64,000 nucleotides of DNA, taken from contig CBFFRP010000363.1 in assembly GCA_965644295.1 (NCBI GenBank), positions 558,001 through 622,000 of the forward strand. The letters run 5' to 3'. Origin of the DNA: Paraphysomonas bandaiensis (Eukaryota > Chrysophyceae). Positions within the stretch are counted from its first letter, which is position 1. Every line of letters begins with the position of its first letter. A model generated the notes under the pieces. It ran no database searches. It was not told where the DNA came from and saw only the letters and a list, made by a program, of their open reading frames with translations. The translations under genes and the position numbers were made by a program. Positions 12,501 through 26,898 of the stretch are shown in pieces.

Positions 12501-14150
12501 TCTACTCCCCCCACGCCACTGGTTTGTGCCTGGTGGTATATTCATACAGGCACACCAACTTGTCGTACTTCAACCAACAGCATCGCACATCACCTTTGAT
12601 TACGACTAGATGTGCTGGCAAGTTGACTCCATGCGCGAGGGTAGATGTGGTACATAGAACACGTATGGTACCTTCAATATAGAAGCGCTCAACAAGCGCA
12701 CGGTCTTCAGAGAGAAGTCCTGTAGAGTATATACCATGACCACCGGTTGAAACGACGGACTTCCGGACTACAATGAAAATCTCATACCTGCATGATGGTA
12801 CCCATGACCCTGTCTAAGGAGATTTCGCAGTTTCGCATCTTCAATTTGATTGACCTCAGGACCCACAGAAGATCCCGTACGTGGAATTGATTTGGACAGC
12901 CGAGTGCTAAGTGTCTCACAGCCATTCTTGCTCGAACAAAATACTATCACTGGTTTACCGTCCCCATACCTAGAAGATAACAAAATATTACGCGACTAGA
13001 GTCAATTGGCATTAACAAACGTTTTTATTACTCCTTCTACTTTGTCATCCAAGCTCTTTTCGAAAAGGAAAGGGTTATTCGCGTTGCCAAATGCTGTGTT
13101 AACGAGTAATGCATGTATGCGAAGGTAAATGAGCTCACATAGAGTACGTAGTGTAAGCGGAACTGGTCGAAAAGAATCGTCAAAGTAGTGAATTCCCTGC
13201 GTTGCATATCATATAGCCCTCTGAAATATCACTTTCAAGGTCATGGAGACTATTACCTCCGGTCTGCAACGGAGCCATTCACCCACATCGGAAACATTGG
13301 GGAGGACTGCGCTGAGAGCTAATACTCTGGTTCTGAAGTCGTGAAGCCCAGCAAGAAGTATTAGTCACACAAAATGGTATCACAGCTGGTACCTTTTTTT
13401 CTGTGCTAAAGCTGGTGCACGTTGAAGGTATATGTCGTTCAGCGAGCGCATGCGTACTACAACAGTCTCTAAAGTCGCCCCTCGTTCGTCGCCCAGGTGG
13501 TGGACCTCGTCCACCAGTCTAAAGGCAGATTAGACGTGTACCCCATGTAAAAGCACTCACAGTAAGTCTATGGAACCTAGAAGAAACACATGGTTCCGCC
13601 AGGATCGTGTCAATGAGTCCCACTTCTCAGGCTACATACCCTTACCTCTCGACACAATAGACAAGCACTTACCGTGGTAATAATAATTGTTGATTTGGCT
13701 ACAAGACGCATGCTATTGTCAATCGTATCGCCAGTAATTTCAATGACTCTGAAAACGGATCAATCCATTAAAAAAAATAGTGTAAAGCGCACTTAGCCCC
13801 AAGAGATCCAAAGGAGCGATTCCATTCCTGCGTTTTTTGCTGGCACAACGCTTTATTCGGAGCGATATAGACACACTTAAAGTCAAAGCTTTGAGTTTTG
13901 CAGTAAAGTCTGATTATGGCCAGCTCGAAAATAACGGTCTTGCCTGATCCTGTGGGGGCGGCTACTGTCAGGTTCTCCTGATGCAGAATGAGTCACAGCC
14001 AATGAGTTGAATGCGTACATCTGTTTTCATGACTTGATCGAACATGGCGCTCTGCATATCGTTGAAGCGATCAAAGCCACTAAACACGCAACGGAACTTC
14101 TCCGGAACCACCTCACCCACCCTATATCCCCCGCACTCTCCAGATTCCAT
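9555..14150 (-). CDS. HFM1: Meiotic DNA helicase HFM1/MER3 (15 exons)
   Basis: An SF2 Ski2-like DNA helicase that promotes class I (interfering) meiotic crossovers. Fifteen exons from 14150 down to 9555 sum to 1,214 residues with all junctions in frame. N-terminal VPEKFRCVFSGFDRFNDMQ is the Q-motif region, followed by motif I APTGSGKT, TGDTIDNSM, ITTPEKWDSLTRSW, motif II DEVHHLGDERGATLE, LALSAVLPN (motif III), VIVFCSSKNG (IV), TTSTLAHGVNLPAHLVVIKG (V) and QMTGRAGRPGFD (VI). After these come the winged-helix region and a Sec63-like domain (EKKTLNDM, LASVNDVLKLTARELQREL). The last exon (11570-9555) adds roughly 400 disordered Ser/Pro/Tyr-rich residues with basic patches. MER3 rather than BRR2 or ASCC3 is supported by the single helicase cassette and the SWLRNTFFYIR and RYGYS segments. 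No stop or frameshift is seen, which implies a meiotic cycle. Confidence 0.93.
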
Positions 14151-15057
14151 GTGAAAGATCGAGATCTATGTAAGGTAACTCTGTTAATGCAAGTGCTCGT
14201 CATACGCTGCATTAATAGAGCTATCTACTGACATGTCACACCATACGAACAGTACAGTACAGTGCAGTGCAGTATACTATACGCCTCACAGCCTCTAAAT
14301 TGAAGTCTAGAAGTCAGAAAACGAAGTGAGAAAAAGAAGTGAGAGGGGCTCACTTCGAAGTGACTGACTGATAGATCTGCGTACATAACCCACAGCAAAC
14401 CATCTTCTTACACGGTAGCTGTAATCTCTGTGATACCTCCGCTCTGCACCTAGATACCTTCTCCAGCTAGCATATCTACAGTATCTATACCTCATGATGA
14501 GGTGTGGTCTGCAGAGTATATTTCGGCAGTATTATGGGCACAGTTCAACACAGCAACCAAAACACTCTGCTGGTTGCAGAATACCGGAATACAGAATACC
14601 GGAATGGAGTCACAGTCGCAGCTTCCAAGAATACCATGGAATACCAGGAATGTATTTTGTATTTTCAATTTCAAAAAAGACTGTATAGTTATGCTGCCAC
14701 GCATGACGAGGAGTGGCCGTGTAGGTAGTGTACCAGTGAGGTGTATACAGCCCGCCCGTGTAGAGCGATGGAAGAACTCCAACTGCTGTGGTGTGTTGTG
14801 TTGTGGAATAAGCTCTGCAAGCACACTGCTGCGTACATACATCGAATACGCCAACTATCCATCTCACTGTGCTTCATCGGGTCACATTCGGGAACGAGAC
14901 ATTCGTACCGCAGTGCATTTTCGTGTAGTTGTGTTTATAATTGTCTCTGTTATTGGAGACATATACCTGCAGAGAAGAGGCCTCTCTGTTAACGTCATTG
15001 ACGCACTTTAGTTACGGAATACAGCAGTTGCACTGTTAGAGAACGAGAATATTCGAA
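14151..15057. promoter_or_regulatory. Divergent intergenic region
   Basis: This roughly 900-base spacer lies between the HFM1 start (minus) and a small plus-strand gene. It contains CAGTACAGTACAGTGCAGTGC-type simple repeats at 14245-14285, GAAGTGAG-type repeats at about 14310-14365 and an ATACCGGAAT repeat at about 14580-14610. Several overlapping open frames on both strands here lack domains and are regarded as chance. Confidence 0.4.
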
Positions 15058-15462
15058 ATGACAAGCTGTTTTTGGGGAAACGGTCGTAACTCGGACCCGT
15101 CGTGGATACCGACATCTCAGAATCGCCAGGCGGGACATTACTCGGCGCAATCTGTTCGATACGATGAAGATGACATGTCTATGGAGATGGACGTACAATC
15201 ACAAGCACAACCAGTGAACCACTTTTGTGGGAATTTTATTGGTGGTAGCCAGACCTCACCCGACACCAGCTTCGAATCGGGTTGTGTTTTTGTGCCCTCT
15301 TCTTCTAAAAGGAGAGAGCTTGAATGTGTAGACGAAGGGTCTAAATCAAAGAGACAGAGGACTATGCATGAGAATTGGTCGGATAATATTCACATTTTTC
15401 AGCCTCGAAATGAAATGCACGGATCTTTATTTGTTGGTTGCTCTGTGAAGGGCTCACTGTAG
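15058..15462 (+). CDS. Hypothetical 134-residue protein, possibly nuclear
   Basis: A single-exon open frame with an ATG in purine context. I do not recognise the family. The N-terminal part is rich in Asn, Ser, Gln and acidic residues (YDEDDMSMEMD). The second half has two basic clusters, SSSKRRELE and SKSKRQRTMHE, spaced like a bipartite nuclear localisation signal. No signal peptide or membrane segment is seen. It is divergent from HFM1 and convergent with UGM. The amino-acid composition is protein-like and the position (a start close to a promoter-type spacer) supports it, but there is no homology evidence. It could be the conserved end of a longer protein or a lineage-specific gene. Confidence 0.45.
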   Translation: MTSCFWGNGRNSDPSWIPTSQNRQAGHYSAQSVRYDEDDMSMEMDVQSQAQPVNHFCGNFIGGSQTSPDTSFESGCVFVPSSSKRRELECVDEGSKSKRQRTMHENWSDNIHIFQPRNEMHGSLFVGCSVKGSL

Positions 15463-16163
15463 GGCCGCATTAGGCTCTGCGAGTACCCAAGGTACACTAC
15501 TGCGTCGTCGGTAAGATTCACGCCAGTTATGAAATATCTTTATGGTATACGTTGCAGCAAGTCGTGTGTAGTAATGCTTGTGCTGTAGCAGTGTGTATTT
15601 ATATCTGTTTGCTTGCCTAACTTAATAAATATCTATGATCTATGGTGATATGTGGGCAGAGATCTTGTAGCGTTTAAAACGTTTCATTTTTCAAAGGGAA
15701 CACTAATATACCAATTGTGAAGAAAAAAAGCGTGATAAGAAAATATACTTTGTTTCAACTATCATAGATTGGCAATGCTTTAAAATAGGTGTGTATTCAG
15801 AAGTTAAGATATCTTCATCGTCAGCCACAACCCAAGCTTCAGTAATTTTTCCCTTACTATTTCGTCATGTTTGATGTAGCACATATTATAAGCAAACAAC
15901 AACGAGTAAGCACCGAAATAGTTTCGCTAGCTTTGGCCTTTTTATGACAGGTCTACTTCCACCAAATAACAGCGAGAAAGTCCAGTCACCTTGGACTCAT
16001 TTATTACGTGCGCTAACAGTTTAAAACTACTAGTGTCCACCTTTATATCCTAAACTCAAAAAAGCATTCATCAACTTTAAAATGATTTCGAATATGTCCT
16101 CCACTAGCATTTATAGTCTGAAATAAAAATAGATTCAATGAACGCCCTACGAGCGAGTGAATT
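15463..16163. other. Intergenic between convergent genes
   Basis: About 700 AT-rich bases follow the small gene. An AATAAA-like word occurs near 15624, about 160 bases after its stop. No other gene, repeat or RNA could be supported. Confidence 0.45.
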
Positions 16164-18235
<2,072 letters not shown>

Positions 18236-18738
18236 GAGAATGCAATTGGCAAGTGTGTGCTGTCAGCAGTTGAATTAACTATTAAGTGACCCCAACACTG
18301 GACGGCAACATCCGGATCGCTCCCCACTCCAAAGTTACGATACAAATCGCACGATTTTTACACGCAAAATTTCAGGAAAAAAAAGCCGTATTGCAGGAGC
18401 AGCAGCTGCAAAAAACTACAAGAGAATACGGCCTTGTATGTACTACATAGAGGAGTGGAGTATAATACCGTATACCGGAAATAATACCAACGCAACGGAC
18501 AACACAAAAAAGACGGTCCGATAACAGAAAAAAAACTCTCATGTTTATGTATGCCACAGAGATATACATACATACATAGACATACATACATATACATTGA
18601 CATATACACACACCACAACACAGAACACTCATCGCTCCTTGATACTCATCTAATTACTAATTACATCCCACCCTGCTGCCGTTGTTGCCCAAGGGAGACT
18701 CCCATGTCATCATAAATGAACTAGCCCAAGTGTTAGTT
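18236..18738. promoter_or_regulatory. Divergent spacer of UGM and EGF-like genes
   Basis: This 500-base spacer has a GTAC/GTATACC cluster (about 18435-18485) and a short ACATAC microsatellite (about 18565-18605), both resembling the spacers of other divergent pairs here. The open frames on the minus strand through the microsatellite are low-complexity and rejected. Promoter role is inferred from position. Confidence 0.4.
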
Positions 18739-19836
18739 ATGTTGAGGCTGTTATTTGGTTGTTATTTGTTGGTGCTTGCACACTCTATGTGTGACAATGG
18801 CTGTAGCGGACACGGCAGTTGTGATTGTGGACAATGTCAGTGCTATGATAACTGGGGTATTGGTAACTCTCATGAACCCGGAGATTGCTCGGATAGAATA
18901 TGCCCATTCGAGTTGTCTTGGATAGATGTACCCGACATCAATGGTGTCCGGCACAGGTACATGGAATGCGCAGGTAGAGGAATCTGCGATCGAGTGAGTG
19001 GAGAATGTCAATGTTTTGATGGATATGAAGGAAAGGGTTGCCAGAGAACAACATGTCCAAATGACTGCTCAGGTCATGGTCGGTGCCGATATATTGAAGA
19101 CTTCGCTTATGGAGCAGTGGAATTCGACTACCAACACTTCGAGTTCAAACAGGAGTTGTTAAAGTTTTATTACTTTGGTTGGGATGAAAGCAAAGTGAGA
19201 GGTTGTGTTTGTGACCCCGGTTATACTGAATACGATTGCTCGAAGCGTATTTGTCCGCATGGCAACGATGTCATGAGCTATAGAGACGATCTTTCGATTG
19301 CATTGAGATATCAAACTCAACGTATTCGATTCACTGCTAACACAGATAGTGGAGATGATTTGGATGACCTTGAAGGGAAAACGTTTGCCTTGACGTTCAA
19401 GTCTATACTAAATGAGACATTCACAACGCACCCGATATACTTTAACGCCAACGATTTGGATGGAATGCAGATTGCTGTTGAGAATCAACTCAAGAAGCTA
19501 CCCAATGAAGTAATAGAAAGCGTAAATGTAGCGGTATCGAAAGATGGTACGCCTGGTACCGAACTTATTATCACAATTCAGTTCGATGGAGATTATAACC
19601 AAGGCAAGCAGCACCTGATCACAGTGGAGGATTACTATTGCGGCGAAGGATGTTTTCCCCGCATGACAGGCATTGACCTGAAGCCTCTCACGGGTAATGT
19701 CACTGAAACTATCGAAGCGGATTACAACTCCTATGAGTGTGGTAGAAGAGGTAAATGTGACTATGAAACCGGACTCTGTAAGTGTTTTGAGGGCTATACG
19801 GGCGCGAGTTGTAATACACTGACGGCTCTGCGCTGA
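18739..19836 (+). CDS. Secreted EGF-like repeat protein
   Basis: A single-exon gene for 365 residues. The open frame extends upstream only through non-ATG codons, and the ATG at 18739 gives a clean signal peptide (LRLLFGCYLLVLAHS). The mature protein begins with a Cys-rich block: CSGHGSCDCGQCQCYDNWG, then GDCSDRICP, then ECAGRGICD with GECQCFDGYEGKGCQ, then CPNDCSGHGRC. This is followed by GCVCDPGYTEYDCSKRICP, a roughly 140-residue mixed alpha/beta region, and a last EGF-like module (CGRRGKCDYETGLCKCFEGYTGASC). Proteins of this pattern (GYTxxDCSxRxCP followed by a conserved globular region) are common in stramenopiles and haptophytes. No transmembrane segment or GPI signal is evident, so a secreted role is likely. 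Partner and function are unknown. Confidence 0.85.
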   Translation: MLRLLFGCYLLVLAHSMCDNGCSGHGSCDCGQCQCYDNWGIGNSHEPGDCSDRICPFELSWIDVPDINGVRHRYMECAGRGICDRVSGECQCFDGYEGKGCQRTTCPNDCSGHGRCRYIEDFAYGAVEFDYQHFEFKQELLKFYYFGWDESKVRGCVCDPGYTEYDCSKRICPHGNDVMSYRDDLSIALRYQTQRIRFTANTDSGDDLDDLEGKTFALTFKSILNETFTTHPIYFNANDLDGMQIAVENQLKKLPNEVIESVNVAVSKDGTPGTELIITIQFDGDYNQGKQHLITVEDYYCGEGCFPRMTGIDLKPLTGNVTETIEADYNSYECGRRGKCDYETGLCKCFEGYTGASCNTLTALR

Positions 19837-21272
19837 ACATGGAGAGTATTCCCAGTAGTTGATGTTTATTAAGTATTCTTGTAGTGATATCACCTGATGT
19901 AGTTGTGAAGCAGTAGTCGTGTATTTAATAACATTTATATATTACAATTAATACAAGACACACTGTTGTTGGTGTGTATTCTTCTTTCTCTTTGGTACTA
20001 TGTACTTCAAGCTTCAAGCTACTGTACTCTTCATGTAACGGTTGTAATATATAACCTTAAAAGTACATCTTTTAATTGCTTACAGACAAGTATAACTCAC
20101 AAATACCACTCTCAATTAATTAAAATTGCGATAGCCACTTCTAATCATACATTGCAATTTACCTCATTGACTGGGTCGAATCTATAATTTACAGTTTCAG
20201 ATAATCACGATATAATTCAGAAAGTTTAATTAATCTCATATAATACTCTTTAACTACAGTAGTAAATGTCTTAGTACTTGCAGTAGGCATTTAAGAGTCA
20301 CGACTCATTTAGTCATTTAACATTGCAATTTAAATAGCTAGTGCTTATCTATGATATCTACTATTTAACGCTACGAAAGATGCTTGTGTGTCGTGTGTCA
20401 CCACAAGCACCAAGGCGCAGCCACTTTTGTTCTTGAGTACGCATGGGAGCTCTCTACGGACGTAAAGTCCTTTGGTGTCATTCGTCACCAATGGTGGTAA
20501 TTTAAACCATAAAGTATGACATATAGTTGCTAAGGTTTAAGCAAGACATGCGGTACATGCTATCATATGATGTACAGTGATCTCTGCGCCATGAACTGAA
20601 CACTTGTCTAAACTGCTGAATGATCATGTTCAAAGTCAATCAATATTATATCATGTCGTAAGAGTACGATGTTATTTACAATCAAATGTCGTATTGCGAT
20701 CAGAACACGCTTTCACAGTGTCGAACATGTACACGAAATCACTTTTTTCTTGTTTCTACCTTTTGCTTATGTACTCTTATAATCGAATCTTCTGCACAGA
20801 GTAAAATTTGTGATTTATATTGTAATTATTCTAAATTTTAAATGATATAAACAGTTCCCATGAAACTATGGATCACAGCTAACATTTCTCTCCAGTCGCA
20901 GGGCAACAGCATTCCGAGTTCATAGAATTACGAACTACTAAATAATGGTCAAATTAATAGCACTAAACGATTATTCAATTGACATATCTAACACTTCATT
21001 TCGAATGGTAAGAATAACCCGAAATTTTTTCTCTAGAGAAGTGTTGTCCATACGAAGAAATTGTCAACCAGGTCAGCTTCTACATGCTTTTAGTTACTTC
21101 AATTTATGCTATGGATATATATGTTATCGTAAACATCAGCAAAGCTATATATCACATAAAGCAGCGAGAGAGAGAATACATTGCGTATATCAAGCCGTAT
21201 CGTATAATATATGAGTCGTACTTATTGATTATATCCCAAATTATAACGTGATATACCTCACTCACACTATAA
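19837..21272. other. Intergenic between EGF-like and UGGT 3' ends
   Basis: There is no supportable gene in 1.4 kb of AT-rich sequence between convergent genes. It carries one tip of repeat family A (listed at 20346-20423). The open frames here have no domain, and several start at non-ATG codons. Confidence 0.45.
20346..20423 (-). repeat. Hairpin tip motif of repeat family A
   Basis: A copy of the roughly 60-base motif that also forms the ends of the element at 59131-60996 and recurs at 39706-39770 and 58483-58545. Landmarks are CTACTATTTAACGCTAC, TGCTTGTG and CACAAGCACCAAGG. The motif contains TGCTTG and CAAGCA about 10 bases apart, so a single strand can fold into a short hairpin. Beyond the tip, GAGCTCTCTA is shared with the 59 kb element. 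Confidence 0.7.
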
Positions 21273-24200
21273 CTACTCGACAATACTAATTCCAGCGGTG
21301 GATATGACTCTCTTGATCTGAAATTATCACGTGTAGCGTTATAAAATTCACATTAAACGAAATATTACCCACCTCTTCATCCAACTCTACCCAAGATTCC
21401 TTAAAAAGCGTGCCGTTGATAACCCTGCAGCAGCCATTAGCATATTATAACTAACTACGATACTGTTCACACCTGCGAGCCATGTCTAACTTTGGTTCTT
21501 TATGTAATGGATTGTTGCATAGGTCAATTGTCTTTGCCTAAACAAAAAAGACAAGCGTAAAATAATAGAACTAGAACTAATGTATCAATCTCATTCGTGT
21601 ACAGCAGTACTATAAAAGCGTACCTTCTTTTTAGACTTCTCTGAGCACCACGTCTCGCACCACAGCCATTCCTGTGGCAAAGAGTGAATGGGTACCACAT
21701 GCTGGGCGTAGTTAGGTAGGTCTTGGTCAAGATTTGCCAGACTGTTAGGGTCCTTGGCGAGAGAGTCGTAGACAGCGCGGAGCTTATCGCCGATAGCCTG
21801 TTGACGAAACACCTGGAGATCTACAACATAGAGTGCGCTAATATGGTATGGTTTGCCCCGCAGGTGATCCGCCCTAAACTCCACACATTGCACATTAGAC
21901 ATGAACAACTGATGATAGGTATTGATATCCATATATTTGAACTTGATTACACATGGTATAGTCAGTCACATCAAGAAACGAAAAAAAAGAACATCAATAC
22001 ACGGTCCCAGAAAAAATAATACTAACATACCAGTATCCCTGTCTCCAGAATTGGAAACCTAAAGTCTCTTGTCTCGAGTCGCAGAAAGGGGTATACGCAT
22101 AGGGCTTGCCTTGAAGATCCATATTCCACAATTCTTTCAGGTCTGATCGCACTACCTGGTCGGCATCCACGTAAATGACCTTCTTCACATCAAGAGGAAA
22201 TAGCACATCTAAGAAAAGGATTTTATATCCCCAAATAATGCGTTGCTTCTCTGTCTGTTGCGTGAGCCATTCCGGCCACTTGTAAGTGACATACCCCACA
22301 GTAAACCCATACTCTTTGCACATTGCGTCCACAGTCTGCTTAAACGAAGGAGAGAGGTAGTATTCGAACAGCCAAAACTTCACAGGTGCGCTGGTGCGCT
22401 TGACAACAGAGAGCATCATAATACGGAGGAGACGCTCGTACACCTGTCCCGTTGCCAGAGAAAATACATGAATGGTGCTGTCATCGTCTCCAGAGGTTGT
22501 AACGGCAGCGGATTTCTTTCCAAATATTCCGGAGAACGAGTCCCACATACCTCCAGACTTAGCTTGCGGCTCATCACTCTCGGCGTCATCTAATAATGAC
22601 ATATGCTCCATGCCAGGCTTTTTAGAAACATACAAATGCATCACTGAGTCCGCAAATGAGCGTACAGCTATAGATACACCAAATTCAGAGACAGCTCCAC
22701 TACTGCCATCGATAGTGTAGAGTGCAGCGGCCCGTCCATCGGCAAGGTTCAGCGCAAACAGTCCAGGGTTGGCGTGTAGTTGGAAATAACCAAGATTTTG
22801 CATCACCAGCGTATCAGAAAACTTCGTAACACCATTCTCTCCGCGTGTATTGAGGACTAGTTGCAGGCCATTTGGTGGGGTGGGGTTGGTGTTAATGTTC
22901 TCAAAACACTGGCCGGCGATCAAAAGGTTCTTAATTTTATAAGATACTGCGGTATTTTCACTTCCTGTGATATCACCACACATCCTACTGTCACACTTTA
23001 AGTTGTCAATATCCTGAACAGCACGATATGATTGCACATTCCACGCCTCTGGTGAATCGATGCGAACAGTAAGGGTGTGTTGCTTTGGTAGGTTCTTGAA
23101 CTGGGCAGTAGGAGATGTTGGATTAGACACAAATCGGAAGAAATTTTGCAAAGGAAACTCGGTTATTTCCATTTCTGGAGATAGAATAACAATTTGAGGC
23201 AGCCTGAGTTGGTTTTGAATAAACTGAATCAGAGTCGCTGCCCGCTGTCCGGCCCTGGAAAGAGGATCAAATACAAACACCAGAGAGACATCAGAGTCAC
23301 TGCTATTTTCATCGCTGTCACTAACTTCAGACAGAATGCTCTGAGCTGCTGAAGAGATATCTGCCAGCGGTGGGATCGAAAGCATGTGAGACGGTAAATC
23401 GTCCAAATCGTAACCTCCCGACTCTTTGATAATTTCGAGAACATCCATTCTGCTATATCCTGATGACGTAGCATATCTACCGCAGAAGCCACTCAGTGCA
23501 AGATATTGCTCACCGGTGTAAGGTAATTTAACATCTTCGTTGGTAATGTATTCGTTAGCACGTAAAAGGGCTGCTAGTTTTGCTCCCATTCTTGTTTCCT
23601 CAACACCGGCCAGAAGTGGCAAATCAAGCTCATGTAGTGGACTTTGATCAGACGGCACCACCAAGACACGAGCATTGTACACAATAATGGAATTGTCAGA
23701 ATTCGCACTATCACCCAACGCAGCTAGTGATTCAAATGACGCACTAATGATAGATAACTTTCGTAATATTTCTTTCGTTTCCGCAGAAGAAGTCAGTAGC
23801 TCACCACTGTCACTCAATATTGTACTCACAACTCTTGACACAGAGGGGTTCTTGGGAAATGACAGCTCCATCGCCCGGACACAATCCTCCACGGGATCAG
23901 CGACAATGAATTTTTCAAGCAATAGCTTAAAAGCGCGAGCATCCTGCAGGGTTTGCATTTGCGATGAGGATAAGAATGCGGCCAGAACTGCAAGCATATC
24001 ACTCGAGCTAGTACTTGGTGATGCAGGCAACGTTGGAATAAAGGAAACGCGGTGAGAATACATAAAACTCGAATCTGCAGCGCAGGTTGCATCGCCATCA
24101 GAGGCTTCCTGAATATTCGACAGCAGCCATTCCAATACCGCAACCGCTGACCGCATTCCGTGTACAGTCACAGGAAACCGAACTAACGTAGTGTTGTATA

Positions 24201-26670
24201 TCCCACCATCATGTACCTCTCCACAGACACCAGCATCAACTCCGCCACCATTGTGGAAAAATGGCGTGTCACGAATTAATTTCGAAAACTCAGGTAACGT
24301 GGTATCCATGTAATCAGGAGTTACCTCATCAACCAGAGCGTGAAACCGGGGATATGTGACAGAATTCTCAAGTATAGCATTATATATTGACTTTGTTTTG
24401 TCCGTAATTTTTCCCTTGCGTACCATCTGAGAGAGAATATACTGCTCGCGCCCTAGAAGCTGCATAATTCCGCTTGAAATGTCATATGACGGCCGTACAA
24501 TCCCGTTTAGGGCATACGAGTTGGCTGGTAGTCCTCTATGAGTGCAGTACTGTGTCGAGTTTGCAACAAAATCCGACTGAAGCCTCTTCGATAAAATATC
24601 CTTCGCGTCCTGTGAGTATTTATCCTTCTGAGTCCAGCTCTTTTGTACCTGCGAGACCACGCTAGTATAAATATCAATTGCCTGATCCACAGACAGCAAC
24701 CGGGCTTGTAACGCATCAGGTGATGTGGCAATTGCTGTTGGGTCAACTGCACTTCCGGTAGGAGAAAATAGATCCTCCGCCATTGTTTCTATGTGATTGG
24801 CTAAGGTTGTGAGGAACTTCACTCCCGCATGAGGTCCATACATTTCTTTTATATGAGAGAAGAGCCGACACGCATCTTCACTTCCCGCACTACCATCTGT
24901 TCCCGCAGCAGTATTTTGACAAGCCAGTGCGATACCAATACGTATAGGATACTGCTGTTGATACATTCCCTGCAGTTGAGAGATCATAGATGCTCCAGCG
25001 GCAGATACTGGATCCACCACAGCAACTAGAGTGTAGAGGTTCCGTTGTACGGCATGAAGATTCCAGGCCGGTTGCAGCAGCTGTTTAACTGTTTTTGGCA
25101 ACCGCTTGTACTGTGGGTCTTTCTCTAGGTTATTTAGAAAGGAAATGACATGTTTCCCTCCTTTACTCACATCCACACGAGTAATAGGTGGCATGCCACC
25201 GCGTGTCCGCTGTCCAGAGAGGCCTGCAGCAATACTCAGGAGTTCTCTCTTCACATCACTGTCCACACCCTGGGAGTGTAGGTATCCCAGAGATTTTATC
25301 TCTCGTTGAATGTGTCCGATGAGACTGAAAAGGTTGAAGGTCGAGCCCGCAAGATCCAATCGTATCCCATTTACGAACAAGCTATTCGATGGAATGAGTC
25401 CGGCGACGTTACCATACCACCGCTGCAGCTCTTTCTGTAGAGCAGGTCTAACTCGAGAAGATGACAACGAAGAAGCATGTTTCGGGAAGTTGAGCAGGAT
25501 GTCATTCATGCTGCGCACAGGGTCGGAAGACGAGGTTATAGCGTAGGCAGTCTGAAGACCAAGGTCTAGCATCTTCCACATCTGCATACAAATTCAGCAT
25601 ATTCGCAAAAAAATCGCTCATGCCCATTATGTAATAATTTTAAAACAGAATGTATTCCTTACGTATTCAATGCAATACTGAAAACGGATAGGCACGCGCG
25701 TGGTTGTATTTACCTTCATTTCTGTGCCTCCTTCGTCACTGTTTATTAGTTGTTCACGTAGTATACCGAGCTCTTGAGATAGCTGTGGTTTGCGCTCGTG
25801 CAGCGTTGAGAAAACCAGTCCTGCAACCTCCTCGCCTTCTTCAAAGTTCACCTCACCCGCTCCTTTATCCGCCAGAGAGGCAGCTTCTTCACTGCTGGAA
25901 CTGTCGTCAACATTGCGGTACTCCATGTTCTTTATGTCCAGGTAGACTCCGTAGCCCTGAATACTACGATGGGTAGATATAACGGGCACCCCTGGAAAGG
26001 CTGGCCGGTATATGTAGCGTACAGTCCGTGCCTTGGCAAGCGGCTGAAGGGCAGAATGCAACCCACAGAATGAAGTAGTGCCAGCTATACCATGCAAAAC
26101 ATACACAGGGGCCGAAGATTCTGACACAGTGCCAGTAGTATACTCATAATCCCAAGACGCGAAATGTCCATCATCCTGCTCCAAAGATTCCTCCACAGGG
26201 GTTATACGGGATGGAACACTACAGAGAATATTTCCACCAGGATAGGATACAATATAAGCATTCCCGTGTCCACAAGGAGCGCCATGCCCCTCAGAGATTG
26301 TAGCGAAGAACTGAGTCACAGGGGCAAACATACCAATGCTGTTAGACGCCGACATAATCGCATGCATATTAGCAGGCAAAACATCTGTGGCAATTGATTT
26401 GACTAATTCAGTTATATCGGCTATAAGTGACTCGTTATGAGAGAGCAGCGCCGCTTCAATAACAGATGAACGATCAGCATCACATGAAGCATCCGCATAC
26501 AGCCAGAATACATCTCTGTCGTACTGGTTCAAGAATTCCCCCATCTCAACCACTGGATCCGTCGTGTGGACACTCCATGGGGCCTGTAGATCGACCTGTA
26601 CAGTCCTGCTGCTCACACAGGCAGCTAGTGCCGTTAATAAACACACAGCAAGAGAGAGACTAACACGCAT
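21273..26670 (-). CDS. UGGT: UDP-glucose:glycoprotein glucosyltransferase (six exons)
   Basis: The ER folding sensor that reglucosylates N-glycans on misfolded glycoproteins for the calnexin/calreticulin cycle. Exons 26670-25714, 25581-22031, 21873-21624, 21537-21473, 21424-21373 and 21317-21273 sum to 1,639 residues in frame, near the usual 1,500-1,650. [21 protein letters not shown] is a signal peptide, followed by QVDLQAPW, the usual mature start. The thioredoxin-like domains fill most of exon 2. The GT24 catalytic domain is at the C-terminus, with [35 protein letters not shown], the DxD motif in [22 protein letters not shown] and [10 protein letters not shown] plus [10 protein letters not shown]. 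The stop follows ISIVE, so no KDEL/HDEL-like retention tetrapeptide is visible; a further exon cannot be ruled out. Acidic low-complexity stretches sit in exon 1. Confidence 0.96.
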
Positions 26671-26898
26671 TCAGATTACTATCAGACTCACAGCTCAATG
26701 AATGGGTGACTGGTGTTCAATGTGGTGCTGTAGATTATCTGCACACCTCTCCACTGATACTGCTGGACTCTGCTGTACTATACTATACTCCTCGTACACT
26801 ATACGCACTGTACCATACCATACTATACTATACTATACCATACTCTGTGTGATGTTCCATACACGTGACGATGAGGTACAGTGCAATACTATACTATA
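26671..26898. promoter_or_regulatory. Upstream region of UGGT, ACTAT-type simple repeats
   Basis: This spacer carries tandem ACTAT/CCATACTAT words (about 26775-26850 and 26885-26905) and GTAC words. Such low-complexity GTAC/GTATA stretches recur before gene starts in this window. The plus-strand open frame across it is regarded as chance. Confidence 0.4.
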
